NCBI RefSeq assembly: GCF_001500065.1
Contig: NZ_LQIN01000034.1
Span: forward strand, 124,001 to 188,000
DNA: 64,000 nt
From: Mycobacterium sp. IS-3022
GTDB lineage: Bacteria > Actinomycetota > Actinomycetes > Mycobacteriales > Mycobacteriaceae
Direction of reading: 5' to 3'
Under the pieces are notes generated by a model. It did no database searches. It was not told the origin of the DNA and saw only the letters and a list, made by a program, of their open reading frames with translations. Shown here piece after piece: positions 24,478 through 30,976 of the stretch; positions within the stretch are counted from its first letter, which is position 1; each line of letters begins with the position of its first letter. The position numbers were made by a program, and so were the translations under genes.

Positions 24478-24933
24478 CTACGTGATCGGGTAGATGCGGA
24501 ACACGGGCAGGCGGCCGGCCATGTCCTCGAGTTCGTCGGGGCTGCCGGACTTCAGGATGCCTGCGCGTTTCATCAGGTCGACACCGACGGGTACCTGGGC
24601 CGGGAACTCCCGCAGCACCGGCCGCGCCTCGGCTGGCTCCAGCTCGACGAGACGCACCCGCTCGGTGCGCCGGCCCGTCCCCAGCGTGACTCGCTTCGCC
24701 GCGCGCACGTTGCGCGCCCAGTCCGCACCGGGATAGGCATTGACGACGTAGCGGGTGCCGTCGATATCCATCGGCGTGACCGGCGTCGCGCGTGCGTTAC
24801 CGGTCCTGCGCCCCGGCACCGTCAGCACAACGGGGGATTCGTGCCGCGAGATCGGCAACCCCAGGCGCAGCGCCACCATCAACAGCTTGTTGGCGTACTT
24901 GAGCCACCGCGGTACTGCCCCCCGATCGTCCAT
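24478..24933 (-). CDS. DDN-like F420-type oxidoreductase, tandem paralog
   Basis: A 151-aa paralog of the next gene, aligning along its whole length. It shares the RWLKYANKLLMVALRLGLP start, LTVPGRRTGNARATPVTPM, YPGADWARNVRAAKRVTLGTG, and the VPVGVDLMKRAGILKSGSPDELEDMAGRLPVFRI tail. The pair arose by tandem duplication. It is 10 bp ahead of its paralog and 16 bp after the HAD gene on the same strand. The substrate is unknown. Confidence 0.87.
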   Translation of the reverse strand: MDDRGAVPRWLKYANKLLMVALRLGLPISRHESPVVLTVPGRRTGNARATPVTPMDIDGTRYVVNAYPGADWARNVRAAKRVTLGTGRRTERVRLVELEPAEARPVLREFPAQVPVGVDLMKRAGILKSGSPDELEDMAGRLPVFRIYPIT

Positions 24934-24949
24934 GCCGTAACGCTATTGC

Positions 24950-25636
24950 TCAGACCGCGACGCCGTGCTCGGACAGCGCGACCCGCAGGCCATCGGGCCG
25001 GTCGGCGGTCGGCAGCGGGTCGACGAGGCTAAACTCGCAGCCGACCGCGCGGGCGCCGCCGTCGGCCTCGTCGCTGTCACCGACCATGAGCGCGTCCGCC
25101 GCGGCCACGCCGAGCCGGGTCAGCGCCGTCTCGAAGATCGCCGCGTCCGGCTTGACGGCCCCCACCTCGTAGGACAGCACGAACTCGTCGACGAACTCGG
25201 CGGCAGCGATCGATGCGAACGCCGGCCGCACGTCGAAGGCGATGTTCGACACGACCGCGGTCTTGACACCACGCCGGTGCAGACCCTCGAGCACCTCGGC
25301 GGTGTCCGGATACGGCGTCCAGTTCAGCGGGTCGATCAGGATGCCGTACAGCGATTCGGCGTGATGGTCGGCCAGCCCGGACTCCCGCAGCACATGCAGG
25401 TAGGCCTCGCGATGCAGGTGCGGTGCGAGGTCGCGGTTGAGCCAGGCGTGATACGCGTCCGGGCCCATGTCGACGTGCTGGCCGGTCGGCGCGGTGAGCC
25501 TGCGCATCAGCTCGGCCTGCACGTGCCCGTCGACCTCGCGGTCGTCGACCGCCATGCCGTGAAACCAGCTCTCGTCCTCCTCGAGCCGGAACAACGTGCC
25601 GGAATAGTCGAACAGCACCGCGCGTATCTGGTTCAC
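24950..25636 (-). CDS. HAD-superfamily hydrolase with a DxSxT active site
   Basis: A 228-aa class I HAD protein. Motif I is VLFDYSGTLF, motif II is TAVVSNIAFD, the motif III Lys is in GAVKPDAAIF, and motif IV is MVGDSDEADGGAR. The residue two after the nucleophile Asp is Ser rather than the Asp of phosphatases, so it may not be a standard phosphatase. The helical cap lies between about residues 18 and 90. The start is GTG 25636, 9 bp after the sigma factor stop, so it belongs to the sigma – HAD – DDN – DDN – menB run. The substrate is unknown. Confidence 0.83.
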   Translation of the reverse strand: MNQIRAVLFDYSGTLFRLEEDESWFHGMAVDDREVDGHVQAELMRRLTAPTGQHVDMGPDAYHAWLNRDLAPHLHREAYLHVLRESGLADHHAESLYGILIDPLNWTPYPDTAEVLEGLHRRGVKTAVVSNIAFDVRPAFASIAAAEFVDEFVLSYEVGAVKPDAAIFETALTRLGVAAADALMVGDSDEADGGARAVGCEFSLVDPLPTADRPDGLRVALSEHGVAV

Positions 25637-25645
25637 CCCGCCATG

Positions 25646-26887
25646 CTAACCGCGTATCCGAGCGGCTTTGTCCCGCAGCACTTCTCGTTCTCGGTCGTTG
25701 TCGGTCATGGCGGCGGCGCGGTCGAACTCGGCGGCGGCCTCGGCCCCGCGACCCAGGCGAACCAACAGTTCCCCGCGCACGCTCGGCAACAGGTATGACC
25801 CGTCCAGGCCGGTCAACCCGTCGACGATCGTCAGCGCGGCCTCGGGACCATCGGCCATCGCCACCGCCACCGCCCGGTTGAGTTGCACCACCGGCGACGG
25901 CGACACCTGGACCAGCCCGTCGTACAGCACGACGATGCGGCGCCAGTCGGTGTCGGCGGCGGTCGGGGCGGTGGCGTGGCACTCGGCGATCGCGGCCTGC
26001 AGCGCGTACGGCCCCCAGCCGGAGCCTTTGCGCTGCACCGCATTTGCGGCGCGTTCGAGGGCTGCGACGCCGCGCTGGATCTGCGCGCGGTCCCACTTTG
26101 CCCGGTTCTGGTCCTCGAGCAGGATCGGCCTGCCGTCGCTGTCGGTGCGGGCGGCGAACCGCGACGACTGGAACTCCATCAGCGAAACCAGGCCGTGCAC
26201 CTCGGGTTCGTCGGGCACCAGCGCCGCTAGCACCCGCCCGAGACGCAGTGCCTCGCTGCAGAGTTCGTCGCGAATCCAGCGCTGCCCGAACGAAGCCGAG
26301 TAGCCCTCGTTGTAGATCAGGTAGACGACGCTGAGCACCGCCGACAGTCGTTGCGGATACTCCGAGCGATCCGGCACCTCGAACGGCACGTCGGCGGCCG
26401 CCAACGTCTTCTTCGCGCGGGTGATGCGCGCGGCGATCGTCGGGGTCGACGCGAGGAACGCGCGGGCGATCTCCTCGGTGGTGAGACCGCCGACCACCCG
26501 TAGCGTCAACGCGATCTGGCCTTCGCGCGACAGCACGGGGTGCGACGAGATGAAGATCAGCCGCAGCACGTCGTCGTCGATGCGGTCGGGATCCCAGGAT
26601 TCGTCGACATGGGTTTCCAGCTCGCGCGCCATCGCCGCGTACTTGCCGTCGAGATTCTCCTGGCGGCGCCAGTGGTCGATCGCCTTGCGTTTGGCGACGG
26701 TCGTCAGCCAGGCGCCGGGGTTGCGGGGCACACCGGTCTTCGGCCACTGTTCGAGCGCGTCGACGAGCGCGTCGGCGGCGAGGTCCTCCGCGAGCCCAAC
26801 GTCACCGACCGTGCGGGTCAGCGTCGCGACGATCTTGGCGGCCTCCATCCGCCACACCGCATCGACGGTCTGGTGGATATCCGACAC
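25646..26887 (-). CDS. ECF sigma factor with C-terminal TPR-like extension (ECF42-type)
   Basis: A 413-aa protein. Sigma region 2 is at about residues 10-75 (EDLAADALVDALEQWP, AWLTTVAKRKAIDHWRR). Region 4 is at about 110-165 (LTLRVVGGLTTEEIARAFLASTPTIAARITRAKKTL). A long C-terminal domain with FLIYNEGYS-type and helical-repeat segments (LQAAIAECHA, VVQLNRAVAVAMADGPEAAL) follows, characteristic of the ECF42/DUF6596 class. Such sigma factors lack an obvious anti-sigma gene, and the extension is thought to control them. The start is GTG 26887 (VSDIHQTVDAVW). A 17-bp dyad lies in the divergent promoter. Confidence 0.9.
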   Translation of the reverse strand: MSDIHQTVDAVWRMEAAKIVATLTRTVGDVGLAEDLAADALVDALEQWPKTGVPRNPGAWLTTVAKRKAIDHWRRQENLDGKYAAMARELETHVDESWDPDRIDDDVLRLIFISSHPVLSREGQIALTLRVVGGLTTEEIARAFLASTPTIAARITRAKKTLAAADVPFEVPDRSEYPQRLSAVLSVVYLIYNEGYSASFGQRWIRDELCSEALRLGRVLAALVPDEPEVHGLVSLMEFQSSRFAARTDSDGRPILLEDQNRAKWDRAQIQRGVAALERAANAVQRKGSGWGPYALQAAIAECHATAPTAADTDWRRIVVLYDGLVQVSPSPVVQLNRAVAVAMADGPEAALTIVDGLTGLDGSYLLPSVRGELLVRLGRGAEAAAEFDRAAAMTDNDREREVLRDKAARIRG

Positions 26888-26904
26888 CCACCTATTCTGC
26901 CGAA

Positions 26905-26954
26905 CAGACGCAAAATGCTCCGACACGCCGAGGAAATGGAGCACTTTACGTCTG
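26905..26954. promoter_or_regulatory. 17-bp dyad in divergent sigma / RMF-like promoter region
   Basis: CAGACGCAAAATGCTCC (26905-26921) and GGAGCACTTTACGTCTG (26938-26954) are complementary at 15 of 17 positions with a 16-nt spacer. The symmetry continues outward with one gap (TGCCGAA / CTCGGGCA). It fills the 90-bp region between the sigma factor and the RMF-like gene. It could be an operator, an RNA hairpin in a 5' leader, or a member of a dispersed palindrome family. Confidence 0.6.
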
Positions 26955-26977
26955 CTCGGGCAGGAGAGTGGGGAACC

Positions 26978-27187
26978 ATGACCCACAGGTTGGTCACCGC
27001 GTACCGGGAAGGCCGCAAGGCGTTCCCGCACACGCTCGCCAACCCCTATGCGGGTCTGGGTGACCGGGCCGTCGCGCGGATGTGGCGGCTGGGCTGGCAG
27101 CGGGCCGCCGAGGAGCAACAGGGCATCCCCAGCGAACAGGAACGGCTTGCTCGGTTCGCCGCCGAGATCGATGCGCTCCTGGACTGA
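26978..27187 (+). CDS. Small protein resembling ribosome modulation factor
   Basis: A 69-aa protein, MTHRLVTAYREGRKAF...NPY...ARMWRLGWQRAAEEQQ. The pattern of an N-terminal helix with A/G-rich contacts, a central NPY, then W-x-x-G-W/Y-x-x-A is reminiscent of the RMF family (ribosome hibernation), but the similarity is short and by eye. GGAGAG and GGGGAA precede ATG 26978. It is divergent from the ECF sigma gene and convergent on fadD8 with a hairpin between. It could instead be an unrelated small helical protein. Confidence 0.6.
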   Translation: MTHRLVTAYREGRKAFPHTLANPYAGLGDRAVARMWRLGWQRAAEEQQGIPSEQERLARFAAEIDALLD

Positions 27188-27232
27188 CCGCCTCCAGGCG
27201 CTCGTGCAGCACCACCGTCGCGTCACCCTCTA

Positions 27233-27297
27233 GGCGCGACCGACCGTGTTTGTACACCGACACGCCGTGTCAGCCTGTACAAAAGCGGTCGCTCGCC
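27233..27297. terminator. Bidirectional hairpin between RMF-like gene and fadD8
   Basis: Outer arms GGCGCGACCGACC... and ...GGTCGCTCGCC enclose a perfect TTTGTACA / TGTACAAA stem and an inner GACAC / GTGTC stem with a 3-nt loop, spanning the convergent junction. It is a second type of intergenic palindrome, distinct in sequence from the GATTTCGGTG family. Confidence 0.7.
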
Positions 27298-27306
27298 GAA
27301 CGCACC

Positions 27307-28908
27307 TCAGCCGACGGCGCGCTCGCTACCCTCCCAGAACTGCGCCCGCACCGCCTTCTTGTCGGGCTTGCCGAGCGCGGTCACCGGCACCGAGTCGACG
27401 ACGATGACCTGCTTGGGCGACTGGACCGAGCCCTTACGCTCCTTGACCGCGGTCTGAATCTCGCCGGTCATGCGGGCCACCGCATCTTCGGAACGATCGG
27501 CGTCGGGCCGCAGTACGACCACGGCCGTCACGGCCTCGCCCCACTTCTCGTCGGGTGTGCCGATCACGCAGACCTGTGCGACCGAAGGATGTTCTGCCAC
27601 AACGTCTTCCACCTCGCGTGGGAACACGTTGAAGCCGCCGGTGACGATCATGTCCTTGGTGCGGTCGACGATGTAGTAGAACCCGTCGGAGTCCTCACGG
27701 GCCAGGTCGCCGGTGTGCATCCAGCCGTCGCGGAACGTCTCGGCCGTCGCCTCCGGCTTGTTCCAGTAGCCGCCGGACACCAGCGGGCCGGACACACAGA
27801 TCTCGCCGACCTCGCCCTGCGGCACCGGGTTTCCGTCGGAGTCGAGCAATGCCACCCGCGCGAACACCGTCGGCCGGCCGCACGACGTCAACCGCTGCTC
27901 GTCGTGATCGTCCTTGGCCAGATAGGTGATCACCATCGGCGCCTCGGACTGGCCGTAGTACTGCGCGAAGATCGGGCCGAACCGCCGGATCGCCTCCCGA
28001 AGCCGGACCGGGTTCATCGCCGATGCGCCGTAGTAGACCGTCTCGAGCGAGGACAGGTCGCGGGTGTGCGAGTCCGGGTGGTCCATCAGCGCGTAGATCA
28101 TCGACGGCACCAGCATCGTCGCGGTGATCTTCTGCTCCTCGATCACCCGCAGTACCTCGGCCGGGTCGAACTTCGTCAGCACGACCAACTCGCCGCCCTT
28201 GATGATCGTCGGGACGAAGAACGCCGCGCCGGCGTGCGAAAGCGGCGTGCACATTAAGAATTTCGGTCGCTCCGGCCATTCCCACTCGGCGAGTTGGATC
28301 GTCGTCATCGTGGTGATCGACTGCACGGTGCCGATCACCCCTTTCGGCTTGCCGGTGGTGCCGCCGGTGTAGGCCATCCCGCCGATGTGATCGGGCGGCA
28401 GGTCCGCGGCCACCAACGGCTGCGGCGGGTACTTGGCGGCCTCGGCGGTCAGATCGACGGCCACGCCCGCGAGCGCCTCGGGAACCGGGCCGATCGTCAG
28501 GATCTGCTTGAGGTTGGGCACTTTCTCCAGCAGGCCCAGCGCCCGGTCGACGAACTGCGGCGTCGGATCGATGATCAGCGCCGAGACGCCCGCGTCGGTC
28601 AGCACGTATGCGTGATCGTCGAGAGAACCGAGAGGGTGTAGTGCCGTACGTCGGTATCCCTGGGTCTGCCCGGCGCCGATGATCATCAGCACCTCGGGCC
28701 GGTTCAGCGACAGCAGACCAGTGGCGCTGCCGGTACCCGCACCGAGCGCCTCGAACGCCTGAATGTACTGGCTGATGCGCTCGGCGAGCTGTCCACCGGT
28801 CAGCGTGGTGTCGCCGAGGAACAGCACAGGCTTGTCCTTGTTGCGCTTGAGCGCGCCGACGGTCAGGTGGCCGGAGTGGATGGGATGGCGCAGCAGGTCA
28901 TCACTCAT
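27307..28908 (-). CDS. fadD8: Acyl-CoA synthetase FadD8
   Basis: A 533-aa ANL-superfamily ligase very similar along its length to what I recall of M. tuberculosis FadD8 (MSDxLLRxPxHxGHLxVGALKR start). P-loop YTGGTTGKPKG is present, followed by QYYGQSEAPM, GYWNKPEATAETFRDGWMHTGD, the hinge DRTKDMIVTGGFNVFPREVE, and TALGKPDKKAVRAQFW with the catalytic lysine. ATG 28908 is preferred over an upstream frame that adds 32 non-conserved residues. A KstR-type operator lies 11 bp upstream, and the mce operon is divergent. It probably activates a fatty acid or steroid-derived acid. Confidence 0.93.
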   Translation of the reverse strand: MSDDLLRHPIHSGHLTVGALKRNKDKPVLFLGDTTLTGGQLAERISQYIQAFEALGAGTGSATGLLSLNRPEVLMIIGAGQTQGYRRTALHPLGSLDDHAYVLTDAGVSALIIDPTPQFVDRALGLLEKVPNLKQILTIGPVPEALAGVAVDLTAEAAKYPPQPLVAADLPPDHIGGMAYTGGTTGKPKGVIGTVQSITTMTTIQLAEWEWPERPKFLMCTPLSHAGAAFFVPTIIKGGELVVLTKFDPAEVLRVIEEQKITATMLVPSMIYALMDHPDSHTRDLSSLETVYYGASAMNPVRLREAIRRFGPIFAQYYGQSEAPMVITYLAKDDHDEQRLTSCGRPTVFARVALLDSDGNPVPQGEVGEICVSGPLVSGGYWNKPEATAETFRDGWMHTGDLAREDSDGFYYIVDRTKDMIVTGGFNVFPREVEDVVAEHPSVAQVCVIGTPDEKWGEAVTAVVVLRPDADRSEDAVARMTGEIQTAVKERKGSVQSPKQVIVVDSVPVTALGKPDKKAVRAQFWEGSERAVG

Positions 28909-28919
28909 GGCCCTCAGAC

Positions 28920-28933
28920 TAGAACGTGTTCCA
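28920..28933. promoter_or_regulatory. KstR-type operator
   Basis: TAGAACGTGTTCCA matches the mycobacterial KstR consensus TnnAACnnGTTnnA at every fixed position. It is centred about 18 bp upstream of the fadD8 start. KstR represses cholesterol-catabolism genes, including mce4, in mycobacteria. Its presence suggests that fadD8, and perhaps the divergent mce operon, respond to sterol-derived CoA thioesters. Confidence 0.65.
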
Positions 28934-28971
28934 ATCTCAGTCAGCGGGTCCCCGGGAATTGCCTGGCTGCG

Positions 28972-29056
28972 CCGCTCAACGCTGGAACCGGCGGGCAGCA
29001 CCATTGCACGAAACGCGAATCGAACGCGACTTTTCGCTCGTCCCAGCGTTCAGCGG
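28972..29056. repeat. Spaced inverted repeat upstream of mce operon
   Basis: CCGCTCAACGCTGGAAC (28972-28988) and GTCCCAGCGTTCAGCGG (29040-29056) pair at 15 of 17 positions across a 51-nt spacer. The spacer contains the 11-bp-spaced AACGCGA direct repeat. This is possibly a paired operator for the mce operon; function is unproven. Confidence 0.5.
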
Positions 29057-29280
29057 ATCGGCCGGGAAGAGTGTGTTTTCAGAAAAGCCGCACCTTCGGC
29101 TTAAGTTAATGTGCATACTCGTCGGAACTGAGGGGCGACTGTCGAGGTTTGCGGCTATGTGGCCGAGGCGGCAGCCGACGCTCGTATGGCGGAATTATTA
29201 CGAATACGCTGCGGTGGCCAGCTGTCATAGTGAATGCTGCCGATAAGGGGTGTAGGGCATTAAGTGAATGGCTGTTCATC

Positions 29281-30120
29281 ATGACGACACGGGGTGACGG
29301 GGTCGAGGTCATCGGCGCATGGGCCGGTGGCTACGTCAAGCGTCACCCCCTGGCTTCGCTCGCGACGGTCGGCGACCAGTTCGTGATCGGCGCGCGCACG
29401 CTGCAGTACCTGTTCATCGACCTGTTCACCGGACGTTTCCAATGGTGGGAGTTCGTCCGCCAGGCAGCGTTCATGGCGGGAACGGCGGTGCTGCCGACGG
29501 TCCTGGTGGCCTTGCCCATCGGCGTGACACTGTCGATTCAATTCGCACTGCTGGCCGGCCAGGTCGGCGCCACGTCACTGGCCGGCGCGGCCAGCGGTCT
29601 GGCGGTGATCCGCCAGGCCGCATCTTTGACCGCGGCGATCCTGATGGCAGCCGCAGTCGGCTCGGCGATCACCGCAGACCTCGGGTCCCGCAAGATGCGC
29701 GAGGAGACCGACGCGATGGAAGTCATGGGCGTGTCGGTGATTCGCCGCTTGGTGGTTCCCCGTTTCGCCGCAGCGATCATGATCGGCGTGGCGCTCACCG
29801 GCGTGGTGTGCTTTGTCGGCTTCCTCGCCAGCTACCTGTTCAACGTGTATTTCCAGAACGGAGCTCCGGGCAGCTTCGTCGCGACGTTCGCGTCGTTCAC
29901 GACGACCGGCGACATGATCGTGGCATTGGTGAAGGCGGTCGTCTTCGGCGCCATCGTCGCGGTGGTGTCGTGCCAGAAGGGACTGTCTACTCAGGGCGGT
30001 CCGACCGGGGTCGCCAACTCGGTCAATGCCGCCGTGGTCGAGTCCATTCTGATCCTCATGGTCGTCAACGTCGCGATCAGCCAGCTCTACATCATGCTGT
30101 TTCCCCGGGTTGGTCTGTGA
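29281..30120 (+). CDS. yrbEA: YrbE/MlaE-family Mce permease subunit A
   Basis: A 279-aa integral membrane permease of the Mce lipid-import ABC-like system. Five to six hydrophobic segments are seen, with the conserved cytoplasmic motif REETDAMEVMGVSVIRRLVVPR (EExDAM) that contacts the MceG-type ATPase. A C-terminal STQGGPTGVANSVNAAVVES block is also present. ATG 29281 (MTTRGDGVEVIGAW) is chosen because the upstream in-frame extension reads unlike protein. It is first in the operon and 1 bp before yrbEB. No ATPase gene is present here; MceG is usually encoded elsewhere. Confidence 0.92.
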   Translation: MTTRGDGVEVIGAWAGGYVKRHPLASLATVGDQFVIGARTLQYLFIDLFTGRFQWWEFVRQAAFMAGTAVLPTVLVALPIGVTLSIQFALLAGQVGATSLAGAASGLAVIRQAASLTAAILMAAAVGSAITADLGSRKMREETDAMEVMGVSVIRRLVVPRFAAAIMIGVALTGVVCFVGFLASYLFNVYFQNGAPGSFVATFASFTTTGDMIVALVKAVVFGAIVAVVSCQKGLSTQGGPTGVANSVNAAVVESILILMVVNVAISQLYIMLFPRVGL

Positions 30121-30121
30121 C

Positions 30122-30976
30122 ATGGCGTCGACGTTCGTACCGCCGCTGCTCGCGCCCTTCGTCCGTCTCTACGGGAAGGTCGTGCCGCCGATCGGGCAGC
30201 TCGGCCACATGCTGGTGTTCTTCGTCCGGGCTGTCGTCGCGGTCCCCGTTGCGCTACACCACTACCGCAAAGAGTTCGTCCGACTGCTGTCCGACATCGC
30301 TTGGGGCAATGGCTCTTTGGTGGTGGGCGGCGGTACCGCAGGCGTGGCCATCGTTCTCGGCGTCACCGTCGGTGCGCTCGTCGGCATCGAAGGATACAAC
30401 TTCCTCGATCTGCTGGGCCTGGGCCCGGCGACGGGAATCATCTCGTCGCTGGTGAACACCCGCGAGCTCGCCCCGATCGCCTTGTCGTTGGCGTTCGCCA
30501 CGCAGGCCGGCTGCCGATTCACCGCGCAGCTGGGATCCATGCGCATCTCCGAAGAAATCGACGCCTTGGATTCATTGGCGATACGTCCCATCCCCTATCT
30601 GGTGACCACCCGGTTGATGGCCTCGGTGATCGCGGTCATTCCGCTCTACGTCGTCTGTCTGGCGGTCAGCTATCTGACGACGCAGGTTGTCGTGCAAGTC
30701 ATCAGCGGTGGTGCGACCGGCTCGTATCTGCATTACTTCACGCTGATGCTGTCGGGTCAAGACATCTTGTACTCGCTGCTCAAGGCGATTGTCTTCGTCT
30801 GGATCGCCACGACGATCCAGTGCTACTACGGCTTCTATGCCAGCGGTGGCCCCGAGGGCGTCGGGGTTGCGGCCGGACACGCCATGCGGGCGAGTATCAC
30901 CGTGGTGATCATCGTCAACATGGTGCTCACCATGGCGCTGTGGAACGTGGACGCCGGCGCGAGGTTTGGGGGGTAG
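30122..30976 (+). CDS. yrbEB: YrbE/MlaE-family Mce permease subunit B
   Basis: A 284-aa partner permease. The EExDAL motif is in MRISEEIDALDSLAIRPIPYLVTTR. The family hydrophobic pattern and a C-terminal ASGGPEGVGVAAGHAMRASI block are present. ATG 30122 lies directly after the yrbEA stop. The stop at 30974-30976 abuts the GTG of mceA. With YrbEA it forms the inner-membrane channel for substrates delivered through the MceA-F complex. Confidence 0.92.
   Translation: MASTFVPPLLAPFVRLYGKVVPPIGQLGHMLVFFVRAVVAVPVALHHYRKEFVRLLSDIAWGNGSLVVGGGTAGVAIVLGVTVGALVGIEGYNFLDLLGLGPATGIISSLVNTRELAPIALSLAFATQAGCRFTAQLGSMRISEEIDALDSLAIRPIPYLVTTRLMASVIAVIPLYVVCLAVSYLTTQVVVQVISGGATGSYLHYFTLMLSGQDILYSLLKAIVFVWIATTIQCYYGFYASGGPEGVGVAAGHAMRASITVVIIVNMVLTMALWNVDAGARFGG

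Larger units (their letters stand above)
28909..29280. promoter_or_regulatory. Divergent regulatory region between fadD8 and the mce operon
   Basis: This 372-bp stretch has no convincing gene. It holds, from the fadD8 side, a KstR-type 14-mer (28920-28933), an inverted repeat (28972-29056), and a direct repeat AACGCGA at 29012-29018 and 29023-29029 spaced 11 bp. An A+T-richer stretch follows (about 29085-29125 and 29190-29215) that probably carries the mce promoter. No confident -10/-35 pair could be assigned. Confidence 0.6.

Noticed and set aside
24018..24933. Tandem DDN genes as a fragmented single gene
   Set aside because: Each has its own start, full-length family core and stop; they align with each other end to end, so they are paralogs.
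25077..26747. 556-aa minus-strand ORF across the sigma and HAD genes
   Set aside because: Arg-rich low-complexity translation in a shifted frame of two well-supported genes.
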